A stretch of 64,000 nt of DNA from Luteimonas endophytica (GCF_029887875.1 NZ_JARXRM010000032.1:36440-100439), one strand, 5' to 3'; shown: positions 8,786 through 18,859, numbered from the stretch's first letter. A program made the numbers and translations. Notes: generated by a model from the letters alone, not told the origin.

Positions 8786-10089
8786 CGCGGCTCCGGCCCG
8801 AGGAACACTTCGCCGTCCTTCATCACGAAGCGCACGTCCAGCACGGCATCGATGTCCTCGAGCGGATCGGCGGCCAGGGCGATGATGTCGGCGCGGTGGC
8901 CCGGCTCGAGCGTTCCCTGGTCGTCCACCCCCAGGACCTCGGCGGCATGCACGGTGGCCGCACGCAGGGCCTCGGCCGCCGGCATGCCGGCCTCGACCAT
9001 GTAGAGAAACTCGCGCGCGTTGTCGCCGTGGGGGCCGACGCCCATGTCGGTGCCGAACGCGATCGGCACGCCCGCCCGCCAGGCGCGGGCGAAGGTCTCC
9101 TGGATCTGGGCGCCGATCGCGGCGGCCTTGGGACGCACGATCGCGGGGAAATAGCCGTCCTCCTTGGCCTTTTCGGCGACGAAGCGGCCGGCGTGGATGG
9201 TCGGCACGTACCAGGTGCCGTGCTGCTTCATCAGCCGCATCACCTCGTCGGTCATGTGGGTGCCGTGCTCGATGCTGGTCACCCCGGCCTCGACCGCGCG
9301 CTTCATGCCCTCGGTCCCGTGGGCGTGGGCGGCCACGCGATAGCCGTAGTCGCGCGCGGTCTCGACCACGGCGCGGACCTCGTCCTCGGTGAACTGCGGG
9401 GCGTCGCCGGAGCGGGCGTAGGAGAGCACCCCGCCGGTGGCGGTGATCTTGATCACGTCGCTGCCCTCCTTGTAGCGCTGGCGCACCGCCTGGCGGGCCT
9501 CGTCCACAGAATTGATCACCCCCTCGGTGGGCCCCGGTGGACCCATCAGATGCGAGAGCATCGAGTTGTAGCCGTTGCTGGGGTCTGCGTGGCCGCCGGT
9601 GGTGGCGATGGACTTGCCGGCGGCGAAGATCCGCGGGCCGCGCACCAGACCCTGGTTGATCGCGTCGCGCAGGTGGGGAGCGACCTCGCCGCCGAGATCG
9701 CGGACGGTGGTGAAGCCGGCCAGCAGGGTCTTCTCGGCGTAGCCGACGGCGCGGAACGCATAGTCCACCGGATCCAGCCGGAAACCCTCGGAATAGCTCT
9801 GCGGGCTCGACTGCGAGCCGAGGTGCACGTGCAGGTCGGTCCAGCCGGGCAGGCAGACCCGGTCGCGCAGGTCGATGTCCTCGACGCCGACGACGCTGGC
9901 GTTGCCGCCCGAGACCAGCGAGTCGATGCGGCCGTCGCGTACCAGGATGGTGTGCGGCCCCAGCATCCGGCCGCTGCGCGCGTCGAACAGCTTGCCGCAG
10001 TGCACGGCGCTGGGGCCGGCCGCCGCCGCGGCGACGGGAAGAAGCAGGGACAGGGCGGCGAGCGCGGTGCGGGCGGTCGGGTTGGGCAT
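8782..10089 (-). CDS. Secreted metal-dependent amidohydrolase
   Basis: 435 residues with a signal peptide ending near VAAAAAG, so probably periplasmic. Metal-site motifs of the amidohydrolase superfamily are all visible: HVHLG after strand 1, a candidate carboxylated lysine in VIKITATGG, histidines in AAHAHGTEG and IEHGTHM, and the terminal Asp in [11 protein letters not shown]. The overall pattern resembles the imidazolonepropionase-like/Xaa-Pro dipeptidase branch, whose members often cleave N-acyl or dipeptide bonds. The substrate is unknown. It overlaps the downstream SemiSWEET by 4 bp and is divergent from leuS. Activity class is confident; a dipeptide substrate is only a guess. Confidence 0.92.
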   Translation of the reverse strand: MPNPTARTALAALSLLLPVAAAAAGPSAVHCGKLFDARSGRMLGPHTILVRDGRIDSLVSGGNASVVGVEDIDLRDRVCLPGWTDLHVHLGSQSSPQSYSEGFRLDPVDYAFRAVGYAEKTLLAGFTTVRDLGGEVAPHLRDAINQGLVRGPRIFAAGKSIATTGGHADPSNGYNSMLSHLMGPPGPTEGVINSVDEARQAVRQRYKEGSDVIKITATGGVLSYARSGDAPQFTEDEVRAVVETARDYGYRVAAHAHGTEGMKRAVEAGVTSIEHGTHMTDEVMRLMKQHGTWYVPTIHAGRFVAEKAKEDGYFPAIVRPKAAAIGAQIQETFARAWRAGVPIAFGTDMGVGPHGDNAREFLYMVEAGMPAAEALRAATVHAAEVLGVDDQGTLEPGHRADIIALAADPLEDIDAVLDVRFVMKDGEVFLGPEPR

Positions 10090-10230
10090 GGTCGGGTTCC
10101 CCGTTGACGAAGCCTGAATTGAAGCACAGCCCGGGCGGTCGCCGGGCCGCGGCCACGCCGGTCCGCCGCGACCGGATCCGCGTGGCGGTGCGTGTTGCGC
10201 TGCGGTAGGCTTGCCGGTCCCTTTTCCCCG

Positions 10231-12990
10231 ATGCCTGCCGTGTCCGAAGCGTCCTCCGCAGCCGATCCGTCCGCCTACCGGCCCGCCGCCGTCGAGGCCG
10301 CCGCCCAGCGCTTCTGGGACGCGACCCGCGCCTACCAGGTGGGCGAGGGGGACCCGCGGCCGAAGTTCTACTGCCTGTCGATGCTGCCGTACCCCTCCGG
10401 CGCGCTGCACATGGGGCATGTGCGCAACTACACCATCGGCGACGTGATCAGCCGCTACCAGCGGATGACCGGGAGGAACGTGCTGCAGCCGATGGGCTGG
10501 GACGCCTTCGGCCTGCCCGCCGAGAACGCGGCGATCAAGAACCGCACGGCGCCGGCGAAGTGGACCTACGCCAACATCGACCACATGCGTGCGCAGCTCA
10601 AGTCGCTGGGCTACGCGATCGACTGGAGCCGCGAGTTCGCCACCTGCCGGCCCGACTACTACGTCCACGAGCAGCGCATGTTCGTGCGCCTGCTGAAGAA
10701 GGGCCTGGCCTACCGCCGCAACGCGGTGGTCAACTGGGACCCGATCGACCAGACGGTGCTGGCCAACGAGCAGGTGGTCGACGGCCGCGGCTGGCGCTCG
10801 GGCGCGGTGGTCGAGAAGCGCGAGATCCCGCAGTGGTTCCTGAAGATCACCGCCTACGCCCAGGAGCTGCTCGACGGCCTGGACGACCTGGACGGCTGGC
10901 CCGAATCGGTGCGCACCATGCAGCGCAACTGGATCGGCCGCAGCGAGGGGCTCGAGATCGCCTTCGACATCGACGGCCTTGACCAGCGCGTCGAGGTCTA
11001 CACCACCCGCCCCGACACGCTGATGGGGGTGACCTTCCTCTCGGTGGCGGCCGAGCATCCGCTGGCGCAGCATGCCGTGCGCGGCAATCCGGAGCTGGCG
11101 GAGTTCGTCCAGGACCTGCGCCGCGGCGGGGTGTCGGAGGCCGAGCTGGAGACCCAGGTCAAGCGCGGCATGGATACCGGCCTGCGCGCGGTGCATCCGC
11201 TGACCGGCGAGCGCATCCCGGTGTGGGTCGCCAATTTCGTGCTGATGGGCTACGGCACCGGCGCGGTGATGGCGGTGCCGGGCCACGACCAGCGCGACTG
11301 GGAGTTCGCCAGGACCTACGGGCTGCCGATCCGCATGGTGGTGGTGCCGACCGAGGTCCGCGACGCGCTGGACGAGATCGGCCGCGACGTCGACAGCCAT
11401 GCCGACCCGATGCGCAGCGCGCTGGGCGCCGCCGCTGCGGTCGACGCCTACGACACCGGCGCCGCGGTGCAGGTGGTCGAGGATTTCCGTCGCGGCATCG
11501 CCGAGCGGGGCGCCTGGACCGGGCGCGGCTGGCTGGTCGATTCCGGCGAGCTGGACGGGATGGATTTCCAGCAGGCGTTCGACGCCCTGGCCGCGCGCTT
11601 GGAGGGCGAAGGCCGCGGCGGCAGGCGGGTGAACTTCCGCCTGCGCGACTGGGGCGTGAGCCGGCAGCGCTACTGGGGTTGTCCGATCCCGGTGATCCAC
11701 TGCCAGGCCTGCGGTGCGGTGCCGGTGCCGGAGGAGCAACTGCCGGTGCTGTTGCCGGAGGACGTCGAGGCGGCGTTCGCCAGCGGCCTGGTGCAGTCGC
11801 CGCTCAAGGCCGACCCGGAATGGCGCAGGACCAGCTGCCCGCAGTGCGGCGGCAGCGCCGAGCGCGAAACCGACACCTTCGACACCTTCATGGAGTCGAG
11901 CTGGTACTACGCGCGCTACACCTCGCCTGGCGCGACCGACATGGTCGATGCCCGCGCCGACTACTGGACGCCGGTGGACCAGTACATCGGCGGCATCGAG
12001 CACGCGATCCTGCACCTGCTGTACTTCCGCTTCTACCACAAGCTGATGCGCGACGCCGGGCTGGTGCACAGCGACGAGCCGGCGGCGAACCTGCTCACCC
12101 AGGGCATGGTGATCGCCGAGACCTTCTACCGCGAACAGCCCGACGGCGCGAAGGAGTGGATCAACCCCGCGGACGTCGACGTCGAACGCGACGAGCGCGG
12201 CCGCGTCACCGGCGCGCGGGCGAAGGCCGACGGGCAGCCGGTGCATGTCGGCGGCGTCGAGAAGATGTCCAAGTCGAAGAACAACGGCGTCGACCCGCAG
12301 TCGATGGTGGACAAGTACGGGGCGGACACGGTGCGGCTGTTCTCGATGTTCGCCGCGCCGCCGGAGCAGTCGCTGGAGTGGAACGAGGCCGGCGTCGAGG
12401 GCATGTCCAGGTTCCTGCGCCGGCTCTGGGCGCAGGTGGCCCGGCATGCCGCCGACGGCGCACCGCCGCTCGACCGCGGCGCGCTGACCCCGGCGCAGAA
12501 GACCCTGCGCCGGCAGCTGCACGAGACCATCCAGAAGGTGGGCGACGACTACGGCCGCCGCCACAGCTTCAACACCGCCATCGCCGCGGTGATGGAATTG
12601 CTCAACCACCTGGCCAGGTTCGAGGATCGGAGCGACAACGGCCGCGCGCTGCGCCAGGAGGCGTTCGAGGCGATCGTGCTGCTGCTCAACCCGATCACCC
12701 CCCACGCCAGCCACGCGCTGTGGCAGCGGCTCGGCCATCCCGAGGCGCTGCTGGAGGACGTGCCGTTCCCGCAGCCGGACCCGGCCGCGCTGCAGCGCGA
12801 CGCGGTGACCCTGGCGGTCCAGGTCAACGGCAAGCTGCGCGGGACCATCGAGGTGCCGGTGGACGCCGATCGCGCGGCGATCGAAGCCCTGGCGCTGGCC
12901 GAACCCAATGTCGGGCGCTTCATCGGCGATGGCATTGTCCGCAAGGTGATCGTGGTGCCGGGCAAGATCGTGAACGTGGTGGTCGCATGA
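10231..12990 (+). CDS. leuS: Leucine--tRNA ligase
   Basis: 919 residues of class I aminoacyl-tRNA synthetase charging tRNA-Leu. The HIGH motif appears as HMGH in [13 protein letters not shown] and the KMSKS motif as KMSKSKNNG; between them lie the CP1 editing domain ([27 protein letters not shown]) and a zinc-type insertion with CQACG and CPQCGG. A C-terminal VNGKLRG segment ends the protein. It is slightly longer than the usual 860-880 residues, partly because of an N-terminal extension, so the start is not certain; ATG 10231 lacks a good Shine-Dalgarno. It heads a rightward run through lptE, holA, nadD, rsfS and rlmH, an order common in gammaproteobacteria. Confidence 0.97.
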   Translation: MPAVSEASSAADPSAYRPAAVEAAAQRFWDATRAYQVGEGDPRPKFYCLSMLPYPSGALHMGHVRNYTIGDVISRYQRMTGRNVLQPMGWDAFGLPAENAAIKNRTAPAKWTYANIDHMRAQLKSLGYAIDWSREFATCRPDYYVHEQRMFVRLLKKGLAYRRNAVVNWDPIDQTVLANEQVVDGRGWRSGAVVEKREIPQWFLKITAYAQELLDGLDDLDGWPESVRTMQRNWIGRSEGLEIAFDIDGLDQRVEVYTTRPDTLMGVTFLSVAAEHPLAQHAVRGNPELAEFVQDLRRGGVSEAELETQVKRGMDTGLRAVHPLTGERIPVWVANFVLMGYGTGAVMAVPGHDQRDWEFARTYGLPIRMVVVPTEVRDALDEIGRDVDSHADPMRSALGAAAAVDAYDTGAAVQVVEDFRRGIAERGAWTGRGWLVDSGELDGMDFQQAFDALAARLEGEGRGGRRVNFRLRDWGVSRQRYWGCPIPVIHCQACGAVPVPEEQLPVLLPEDVEAAFASGLVQSPLKADPEWRRTSCPQCGGSAERETDTFDTFMESSWYYARYTSPGATDMVDARADYWTPVDQYIGGIEHAILHLLYFRFYHKLMRDAGLVHSDEPAANLLTQGMVIAETFYREQPDGAKEWINPADVDVERDERGRVTGARAKADGQPVHVGGVEKMSKSKNNGVDPQSMVDKYGADTVRLFSMFAAPPEQSLEWNEAGVEGMSRFLRRLWAQVARHAADGAPPLDRGALTPAQKTLRRQLHETIQKVGDDYGRRHSFNTAIAAVMELLNHLARFEDRSDNGRALRQEAFEAIVLLLNPITPHASHALWQRLGHPEALLEDVPFPQPDPAALQRDAVTLAVQVNGKLRGTIEVPVDADRAAIEALALAEPNVGRFIGDGIVRKVIVVPGKIVNVVVA

Positions 12991-13037
12991 GCCGGCACGA
13001 TCTTGCCGCCAGCCGCCGCCTCCTCCAGACTCCGGCC

Positions 13038-13544
13038 ATGATCAGACCCGCCTTCATCGCGCTCCTCGTCCTCGCCCTGGCCGGTTGCGGCTTCCATCTG
13101 CGCAGCGCGCTGTCGCTGCCTCCGGACCTCGGCCCGGTCCAGGTGGTGGCGCGCGATCCGTACAGCCCGCTGCCCGAGGCGCTGGCGCAGGCGCTCGGGC
13201 GCTCCGGGGCGGAGGTCAGGCGAGCCACCCGTCAGGCCGAGAACACGGCCACGCTCGCCATCCTCTCGGAGCGGTGGGCGTCCACGCCGATCAGCATCGA
13301 CGCCCGCGGCCGGGCCCAGGAGTACGCGCTGCGCTACGCGGTGGTGTTCCGGTTGCAGGACGCCGCCGGCGAGGACCTCGTGCCGCAACAGGCGGTGGAG
13401 CTTTCGCGCGACTACGTTGCCAGCCCCGACGACCTGATCGGCACCGACAGCGAGCGCGACCTGCTCGAGCGCGAGCTCCAGCGCGAGATGACCGCTTCGA
13501 TCATCCGCCGCATCGACGGCGCCTCGCGCCAGCCGATGCCGTGA
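13038..13544 (+). CDS. lptE: LPS-assembly lipoprotein LptE
   Basis: 168 residues. The N-terminus [22 protein letters not shown] is a lipoprotein signal with the lipobox LAGC, and CGFHLR directly after it is the LptE signature. LptE sits as a plug inside the LptD barrel in the outer membrane and helps deliver LPS to the cell surface. An ATG at 12987 that overlaps the leuS stop is in frame, but it would put 17 charged residues before the signal peptide, so the later start is preferred. It lies between leuS and holA as in E. coli. Confidence 0.95.
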   Translation: MIRPAFIALLVLALAGCGFHLRSALSLPPDLGPVQVVARDPYSPLPEALAQALGRSGAEVRRATRQAENTATLAILSERWASTPISIDARGRAQEYALRYAVVFRLQDAAGEDLVPQQAVELSRDYVASPDDLIGTDSERDLLERELQREMTASIIRRIDGASRQPMP

Positions 13545-13575
13545 CCGCGGCTGCCGCCCGCGCGCCGCTGGCGCC

Positions 13576-14610
13576 GTGGAACTGACCCCGGAACGGCTGG
13601 CGGCGCAGCTCGAGGGCGGGCCGCTGGACCGCGCCTATCTCATCGCCGGCCCGGAGCCGCTGCGGGTGCTCGAGGCCGCCGACGCGGTGCGCGCCAGGGC
13701 GCGCGCGGAGGGCTTCGCCGAGCGCGAGGTCTTCGAGGCCGACGGTCGCGGCTTCGACTGGGGCGCGGTCGAGGCGACGTTCCGCGCCCCGAGCCTGTTC
13801 GCCAGCCGCCGGGTGGTGGAGATCCGCCTGCCCACCACCAAGCCCGGCAAGGAAGGGGCGGCGGCGATCGCCGCGTTCTGCGAGGATCCGCCCGCCGACG
13901 TGCTGTTGCTGGTGACCGGCGGGGAGTGGAGCCGCCAGCACGGCGGCAAGTGGAGCGAGGCGATCGCCAGGATCGGCCGGGTGGTGGTGGCCTGGGCGAT
14001 CAAGCCGCACGAGATGGCCGACTGGATCGAGCGGCGGCTGCGCAGCCGGGGGGTGGCCGCGGACCGGGACGCGGTGCTGCGGCTGGCCGAGCGGGTCGAA
14101 GGCAACCTGCTGGCGGCGGCGCAGGAAGTCGACAAGCTCGCGCTGCTGGCCGACGGCACCCCGCTCGATGCCGCGCGCATGGAGGCGCTGGTGGCCGATG
14201 CCGCGCGCTACGACGTGTTCCGCCTTGTCGACGCCGCGCTCAACGGCCAGCCCGCGCAGGTCTCGCGCATGCTTGGCGGCCTGCGCGCCGAGGGCGAGGC
14301 GGTGCCGGCGCTGATGGGCATGGTGGTGATGGAGCTGCAGCGTGCGGCGGCGCTGGCGCAGGTGCAGGCGCGCGGCGGCAACCTGGCCGGCGAATTCCGG
14401 GCGCAGCGGGTCTGGGAATCGAAGCAGGCGGTGTACCGGCGCGCGCTGCAGCGCCACGGCGCCGGCCGCTGGGAGCGGTTCCTGGCCGAGGCCGGCCGCA
14501 TCGACCGCATCGCCAAGGGCCGCGCGGCCGGCGACGCCTGGCAGGTGCTCGAACGGCTGCTGCTGGCGGTCGCCGAGCCGCGCGCGATGGCGCTGCTCGG
14601 GCAGCCATGA
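13576..14610 (+). CDS. holA: DNA polymerase III subunit delta
   Basis: 344 residues, the usual size for the delta subunit of the clamp loader, which opens the beta sliding clamp. Family features include the N-terminal LDRAYLIAGPEPLRVLEA, the SLFASRRVVEIRLP clamp-binding region, and the later NLLAAAQEVDKLALL helix. The start is a GTG without a clear Shine-Dalgarno, 31 bp after lptE, so translation may depend on the upstream gene. Its stop overlaps the start of nadD in an ATGA. Confidence 0.95.
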   Translation: MELTPERLAAQLEGGPLDRAYLIAGPEPLRVLEAADAVRARARAEGFAEREVFEADGRGFDWGAVEATFRAPSLFASRRVVEIRLPTTKPGKEGAAAIAAFCEDPPADVLLLVTGGEWSRQHGGKWSEAIARIGRVVVAWAIKPHEMADWIERRLRSRGVAADRDAVLRLAERVEGNLLAAAQEVDKLALLADGTPLDAARMEALVADAARYDVFRLVDAALNGQPAQVSRMLGGLRAEGEAVPALMGMVVMELQRAAALAQVQARGGNLAGEFRAQRVWESKQAVYRRALQRHGAGRWERFLAEAGRIDRIAKGRAAGDAWQVLERLLLAVAEPRAMALLGQP

Positions 14611-15308
14611 CCGATCCTGGCGGCAGCGCGCCGGCGCCGGACCTGCTGCTGTTCTACGGCGGCACCTTCGATCCGGTGCACAACGGCCATCTCGCCATCG
14701 CCCGCGCGGCGCGCGACCGCCTGCACTGCCCGGTCCGGCTGATGCCGGCGGGCGATCCGCCGCACCGACCGCCGCCGGGCGCGAGCGCCGAGCACCGCGC
14801 GGCGATGCTGCGCCTGGCGCTGGCGGAGGAGCGGGAGCTGTGCATGGACCGGCGCGAGCTGGAACGCGGCGGTCGCAGCTACACGGTGGAGACCTTGCGC
14901 GCGCTGCGTCGCGGGCGACCGTGCGCTTCGGTGGCGCTGCTGCTGGGGGCCGACAGCTTCGCCGGACTGATGTCGTGGAAGGATTGGAGAGACCTGTTCA
15001 GCCTGGCCCATCTGGTGATCGCCGAGCGCGCCGGCAGCCCGCTCGGCGACCTCGCCGCACCGCTGGCCGCCGAGCTCGAGGCGCGTGGCGGGGCGGATGC
15101 CGCGGCGCTGCGCCGGGTACCGGCGGGGCGGATCCTGCGCCTGCAGCAGCCGCTGAGCGGGGAGTCGGCCACCCGGCTGCGCGCGCTGATCGCCGCCGGC
15201 GGCGACTGGCGGAGACTGCTGCCCGCGGCCGTGGCCGGCTATATCGACCACCACGGCCTCTACCGTGACGGCGGTGGTGACGGTGGCGCCGGGGCCGCTC
15301 CGCTATAA
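14607..15308 (+). CDS. nadD: Nicotinate-nucleotide adenylyltransferase
   Basis: 233 residues. The nucleotidyltransferase motif [11 protein letters not shown] is at residue ~17, and the C-terminal [12 protein letters not shown] corresponds to the second ATP-contacting motif. The enzyme joins nicotinate mononucleotide and ATP to make deamido-NAD in NAD synthesis. The ATG overlaps the holA stop by 4 bp. A TATAAT box for the next gene lies over its last codons, and the C-terminal tail is Gly-rich ([13 protein letters not shown]). Confidence 0.95.
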   Translation: MTDPGGSAPAPDLLLFYGGTFDPVHNGHLAIARAARDRLHCPVRLMPAGDPPHRPPPGASAEHRAAMLRLALAEERELCMDRRELERGGRSYTVETLRALRRGRPCASVALLLGADSFAGLMSWKDWRDLFSLAHLVIAERAGSPLGDLAAPLAAELEARGGADAAALRRVPAGRILRLQQPLSGESATRLRALIAAGGDWRRLLPAAVAGYIDHHGLYRDGGGDGGAGAAPL

Positions 15309-15309
15309 T
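15304..15309 (+). promoter_or_regulatory. Consensus -10 box upstream of rsfS
   Basis: A perfect TATAAT stands out in very GC-rich sequence at the 3' end of nadD, 28 nt before the likely rsfS start. No convincing -35 hexamer is found at 16-18 bp. It suggests an internal promoter serving rsfS-rlmH. Confidence 0.55.
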
Positions 15310-15336
15310 CGCCCGCTCATCCCAGAGTCCAGTGCT

Positions 15337-15753
15337 TTGACCAGCCCCGCCCAAGTCATCAAGACCCGCCTGCCGGATCCGCCGCCCCCGGTCGAGGTGC
15401 TGCTCGCCCACGTGCGCAACGCCATCGAAGAACTCAAGGCGAAGGACGTCGTCGAGATCGACGTGCGCGGCAAGACCAGCGTGTGCGATTACATGGTGGT
15501 GGCCTCGGGCACCTCCAGCCGCCACGTCAAGTCCATCGCCGAGGAGGTGGTCAGGTACGCCAAGCGCCTGGACGTGCAGCCGCTGGGGGTCGAGGGCGAA
15601 CGCGAGGCGGAGTGGGTGCTGGTCGACCTGGGCGACGTGGTGGTGCACGTCATGCTGCCGCGGATCCGCGAGTTCTACGCGCTGGAGCGCCTGTGGACGG
15701 TCGGCGACCAGCCGCCGGACGAAGGCGACGGCGGGAACCCCGCCGCGCGTTGA
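15337..15753 (+). CDS. rsfS: Ribosome silencing factor RsfS
   Basis: About 138 residues of the RsfS (DUF143/Iojap) family, which binds ribosomal protein L14 and blocks subunit joining when nutrients run out. Clear family parts are [31 protein letters not shown] and the C-terminal [26 protein letters not shown]. The start is probably TTG 15337, which gives the N-terminus expected for xanthomonads ([12 protein letters not shown]). A longer frame from 15265 would run back through the TATAAT box. rlmH follows with a TTGA overlap, a conserved pairing. Confidence 0.9.
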   Translation: MTSPAQVIKTRLPDPPPPVEVLLAHVRNAIEELKAKDVVEIDVRGKTSVCDYMVVASGTSSRHVKSIAEEVVRYAKRLDVQPLGVEGEREAEWVLVDLGDVVVHVMLPRIREFYALERLWTVGDQPPDEGDGGNPAAR

Positions 15754-16220
15754 AGGCGCGGCTGATCGCCGTCGGCGAACGCCCGCCCGCATGGGTGGCC
15801 GAAGGCTTCGCCGAATACCGCAAGCGGCTGTCGCACTGGCTGCCGCTGGAACTGGTCGAGATCGAGCCGGGCCTGCGCGGCAAGGGCCGCGATCCGGCGC
15901 GCGCGATCCAGGACGAGGGCGCGCGGGTGCTGGCGGCGTTGCCGAAGAGCGCCCAGGTGGTGGCGCTGGACGGCCGCGGCCGCGCCCACGGTTCGCAACA
16001 GCTGGCGCAGCGGCTGGAACACTGGCGCGGCCTCGGCCGCGACCTCGCGCTGCTGATCGGCGGGCCCGAGGGCCACGCCGAAGAGGTCCAGGCGCGCGCC
16101 GACGAGCGCTGGTCGCTGGGTCCGCTGACCCTGCCGCACATGCTGGTGCGGCTGGTCGCCGCCGAGCAGCTCTACCGCGCCGCGGCGATGCTGGCCAACC
16201 ACCCCTACCACCGGGCCTAG
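15750..16220 (+). CDS. rlmH: 23S rRNA pseudouridine1915 N3-methyltransferase
   Basis: 156 residues, the standard RlmH length, when the TTG at 15750 is used; the protein then begins [13 protein letters not shown] as in other members. The SPOUT methyltransferase knot is visible in [15 protein letters not shown] and [19 protein letters not shown]. RlmH methylates pseudouridine 1915 in helix 69 of 23S rRNA on assembled ribosomes. The start codon overlaps the rsfS stop, so the pair is likely translationally coupled. Confidence 0.95.
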   Translation: MKARLIAVGERPPAWVAEGFAEYRKRLSHWLPLELVEIEPGLRGKGRDPARAIQDEGARVLAALPKSAQVVALDGRGRAHGSQQLAQRLEHWRGLGRDLALLIGGPEGHAEEVQARADERWSLGPLTLPHMLVRLVAAEQLYRAAAMLANHPYHRA

Positions 16221-16225
16221 GGCAC

Positions 16226-16262
16226 GCCGGGACGACGGAGCTGCGCGCCCTGTCGTCCCGGC
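16226..16262. terminator. Hairpin between convergent rlmH and tonB-like genes
   Basis: An 11-bp perfect inverted repeat (GCCGGGACGAC / GTCGTCCCGGC) with a 15-nt loop fills most of the 53-bp gap between the stops of two convergent genes. There is no U tract on either strand, but the placement suggests a two-way transcription end signal. Confidence 0.5.
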
Positions 16263-16273
16263 AGCCGCGCGGT

Positions 16274-17002
16274 TCACCCGCGGTCGAGGTCGAAGTCGAT
16301 CGGCACCAGCCCGATCGCCTGCACCGGCCGGCCGTCTCGGACGGCGGGGCGGAAGCGCCAGTGGCGCAGCACGTGGCGGCGCGCGCTGGCATCGAGCACC
16401 CGGTGGCCGCTGCTCCGGTGGATCCTCACTTCCAGCGGCGAGCCGTCCACGTCGACCAGCACCTCGAGCAGCACCGTGCCCTGCAGACCGCCGACGATCG
16501 CGTCGCGGGGATAGCGCGGCGCCGGGGCGCTCGCGTACTCCAGACGCATCCCCGTGGCCGGCCCGGGCGGCGTTTCCATCGCCGGTGTGGCGGGTCCCGA
16601 CGCGGGCGGTTCCACCATCGGGGGTGCGGGAAGCAGGCCGGTCTCCACGATCACCGGCGCCGGCGTGGGCGCCGGGTCGACGGGCCGGGGCGGCGACTGC
16701 GTGCGCGCCACCGGTGGAGCGGGCCGCTCCGGCTCGACCTCGACGCGCGGGGGCGGATCCGGCGGCACCGGCCGCGGTTCGATCCAGCGCATCTCGAGGT
16801 CGCGGGCCTCCGGCGGCGCGATCAGCGCCGGGTTGGCCACCGGCACCAGCAGCAGCGCCAGGGCGACGATGTTGAGCAGCAGGGCGCCGCTGATGCCCGC
16901 GATGCGGACCGGGTCGGGGTGGGGGTGATGATCGCCGGCGGGCGGGCGGGCCGGTGCGGGAGCGTGCGAACGGACGTGCGCGTGGGCGTGCTGCGGGACC
17001 AT
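16274..17002 (-). CDS. TonB family energy transducer
   Basis: 242 residues. A His-rich N-terminus (HAHAHVRSHAP, later DHHPHPDP) is followed by a single membrane segment (SGALLLNIVALALLLVPV), a long Pro-rich periplasmic spacer and a C-terminal TonB domain (YPRDAIVGGLQGTVLLEVLVDVDG ... HWRFRPA). TonB proteins pass the proton-motive force from ExbB/ExbD to outer-membrane receptors. No exbB, exbD or receptor gene is adjacent, so this may be an orphan paralogue. The ATG at 17002 has a strong GGAGGTGG Shine-Dalgarno. The His-rich cytoplasmic tail may bind metal, which is inference. Confidence 0.9.
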   Translation of the reverse strand: MVPQHAHAHVRSHAPAPARPPAGDHHPHPDPVRIAGISGALLLNIVALALLLVPVANPALIAPPEARDLEMRWIEPRPVPPDPPPRVEVEPERPAPPVARTQSPPRPVDPAPTPAPVIVETGLLPAPPMVEPPASGPATPAMETPPGPATGMRLEYASAPAPRYPRDAIVGGLQGTVLLEVLVDVDGSPLEVRIHRSSGHRVLDASARRHVLRHWRFRPAVRDGRPVQAIGLVPIDFDLDRG

Positions 17003-17159
17003 GATCCACCTCCGGGTTGTCGTACGTGACGGACAACGGCCGGACGGACGGTGCGGGGTCAGGCGGGTTCCGCATCCGGCGACCGGCTCGACAGCGATTC
17101 CACGCTGCGCCGGCGCGGCGAAGGCGGCAACCCTCGGCGGACGACCGGCGCGACGGCAA

Positions 17160-17191
17160 CGACGGACGGCGCGTCGCCGCGCCGTCCGTCG
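17160..17191. terminator. Strong 14-bp hairpin, probable terminator
   Basis: A perfect 14-bp stem (arms 17160-17173 and 17178-17191) with a TCGC loop lies 26 nt beyond the stop of the small acidic gene. There is no U tract. It may end the SIMPL/small-gene transcript or protect its 3' end. The rest of the 214-bp gap up to the tonB-like gene shows nothing I can name. Confidence 0.5.
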
Positions 17192-17216
17192 CCGCAGTCG
17201 TGACCCAACGGAGCGG

Positions 17217-17405
17217 TCAGTCGTCGGTGGTGTCGGCGTCGTCCTCGGGGTCGCGCTGGAGGCCGCCGGCATCCGGATCGGTCTTCGGCGGCTTGCCGAC
17301 GTTGCGTGCGTCGTCGCCGTCGCGGGGCAGCCGCTCGGCGTAGCCCGACTTGTCGTCGTCGCGGCCGGCGGGAGTGGATTTGCCGGGGTTCCTATCCGGG
17401 GTCAT
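17217..17405 (-). CDS. Small acidic protein of unknown function
   Basis: A 62-residue, highly polar frame (MTPDRNPGK ... DPEDDADTTDD) with no hydrophobic segment and no Cys. The ATG at 17405 lies one base beyond the stop codon of the SIMPL gene, so it would be translated from the same message. Composition suggests a disordered cytoplasmic protein. I know no function. The tight position argues that it is real, but its shortness leaves doubt. Confidence 0.5.
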   Translation of the reverse strand: MTPDRNPGKSTPAGRDDDKSGYAERLPRDGDDARNVGKPPKTDPDAGGLQRDPEDDADTTDD

Positions 17406-17406
17406 C

Positions 17407-18138
17407 TCAGCGCCCCAGTTCGAAGACGACATCGAGGTTGGCGGTCAGCGTGCTCTCGCCGGGAGAGACCGGGCTGGAGGCGGCCATGTCCTGCGCTTCG
17501 GCCCGCATCCGCATCATCGGCATCGGCGGGGGCATGAAGCCGCCGCCCTCGCTGATGCTGACGATGCGGCGTACCCGCAGGCCCAGCGATTCGGCGTACA
17601 TCTCCGCGCGCTCCCGCGCCTTGGCCAGGGCGCCGCGGCGCGCCTCGTCGTAGGCCTCGTCGGGCTGGTCGATCTCGAAGCTCGGCCCGTTCACCTGATT
17701 AGCCCCGCTGGCGACCAGGGCATCGAGCACGTCGCCGAGCGAGCCGATGTCGCGGACCTTCAGGGAGACCGTGTTGCTGGCCTGGTAGCCGGTGATGACC
17801 GGGGCGCTGTCGCCGTCGTGGCGGTACTGGGGGTGCACGCTCAGGCCGCTGGTCTGGGTGTCCTTGTCGGCGATGCCGGCCTCGCGCACCGCCGCCATCA
17901 GCTGCTGCATCTGCGCGGCGTTGGCGCGCAGGGCGGCGTTGGCGTCGGGCGCCTGGGTCACCACCCCGGCCGAAAGCGTGGCCACGTCGGGCACCCGGCT
18001 CGCCTCGGCCTGCGCCGAGATCGAGAGCAGGGTGCCGTCGCTGGCGGCGGCCTGCGGGACGGCCGGCGCCTGCGCGGCGGCGGTGGGGGCGGCGAGCGCG
18101 GCGGCCAGCAACAGGGGGAGCAGGGATTGACGGATCAT
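17407..18138 (-). CDS. SIMPL (DUF541) domain periplasmic protein
   Basis: 243 residues with a Sec signal peptide (MIRQSLLPLLLAAALAAPTAAAQ). The mature part has the SIMPL/DUF541 pattern: LLSISAQAEASRVPDVATLSAGV, the LSVHPQYRHD segment, YQASNTVSLKVRDIGSLGDVLDALVASGANQVNGPSF and EARRGALAKARERAEMYAESLGL. Members such as E. coli YggE are periplasmic or outer-membrane oligomers linked to oxidative stress, but the mechanism is not settled. The ATG has a good AGGAGA Shine-Dalgarno. It is divergent from maf. Confidence 0.92.
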   Translation of the reverse strand: MIRQSLLPLLLAAALAAPTAAAQAPAVPQAAASDGTLLSISAQAEASRVPDVATLSAGVVTQAPDANAALRANAAQMQQLMAAVREAGIADKDTQTSGLSVHPQYRHDGDSAPVITGYQASNTVSLKVRDIGSLGDVLDALVASGANQVNGPSFEIDQPDEAYDEARRGALAKARERAEMYAESLGLRVRRIVSISEGGGFMPPPMPMMRMRAEAQDMAASSPVSPGESTLTANLDVVFELGR

Positions 18139-18247
18139 GCGGATCTCCTGGATCGATGGGGACAGGGTCGAATCGGACCGGTGAACGGGTCGTGAGCCGG
18201 AACGGGGTCGAGGGGCGGGCGGGCGCGGCCATGCCGGGGGGGCGGGG

Positions 18248-18253
18248 TATCCT
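18248..18253 (+). promoter_or_regulatory. Possible -10 box for a leaderless maf message
   Basis: TATCCT ends exactly six bases before the maf ATG at 18260, so transcription could begin at the start codon. No matching -35 hexamer is visible. The same geometry occurs in front of map. Confidence 0.3.
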
Positions 18254-18259
18254 GTGGCG

Positions 18260-18859
18260 ATGCTGCATCTGGCCTCGAAATCCCCCCGCCGCCGCGAACT
18301 CCTGGGGCGCCTCGGCGTGCCGTTCGTGCCCCTCGACCTCGACATCCCGGAAGTGCGCTCGCCCGGCGAGTCGCCCGAAGCCTACGTGCGCCGGGTGGCG
18401 CGCGACAAGGCGCGGGCGGGCTCGCGGCTGCTCGGCGGCGCCGACGCCGTGCTCGGCGCCGACACCGAGGTGGTGCTGGACGACCTGGTGTTCGGCAAGC
18501 CCGCAGACCGCGAGGACGCGATGGCGATGCTGCGCCGCCTGTCCGGCCGAACCCACCTGGCGATTTCCGCGGTGGTGCTGGCGTTGCCGGACGCCGAACA
18601 CGAGGCGGTGGCGGTGACCCGGGTGCGGTTCGCACCGTTGTCCGAGGAGCGCATCGCCGCCTACGTCGACGGTGGCGAGGCCATGGGCAAGGCCGGGGCC
18701 TATGCGATCCAGGGCGCGGCGGAGGCGTTCGTCGAGCGGCTCGAAGGCAGCTACTCGGGGGTGATGGGGCTGCCGCTGTACGAAACCGACGGCCTGTTGC
18801 GCGCGGCCGGCCTGCTGCCCGCGGTCGCCGGTGCGGCCGCGACCGCGGTGGCGCCATGA
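18260..18859 (+). CDS. Maf-type nucleoside triphosphate pyrophosphatase
   Basis: 199 residues from ATG 18260 (an in-frame GTG lies 6 bp upstream). The Maf signature [12 protein letters not shown] is at the N-terminus, and the catalytic Asp lies in [12 protein letters not shown]. Maf proteins hydrolyse dTTP/UTP or m7GTP and modified nucleotides to monophosphates. The neighbouring rng-yhdP-tldD order matches E. coli yhdE, the dTTP/UTP type, so that subtype is the better guess. The stop overlaps the rng start in an ATGA. Confidence 0.93.
   Translation: MLHLASKSPRRRELLGRLGVPFVPLDLDIPEVRSPGESPEAYVRRVARDKARAGSRLLGGADAVLGADTEVVLDDLVFGKPADREDAMAMLRRLSGRTHLAISAVVLALPDAEHEAVAVTRVRFAPLSEERIAAYVDGGEAMGKAGAYAIQGAAEAFVERLEGSYSGVMGLPLYETDGLLRAAGLLPAVAGAAATAVAP

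Noticed and set aside
12987-13544. Longer LptE from the ATG overlapping the leuS stop
   Set aside because: It would place 17 polar residues before an otherwise perfect lipoprotein signal peptide.
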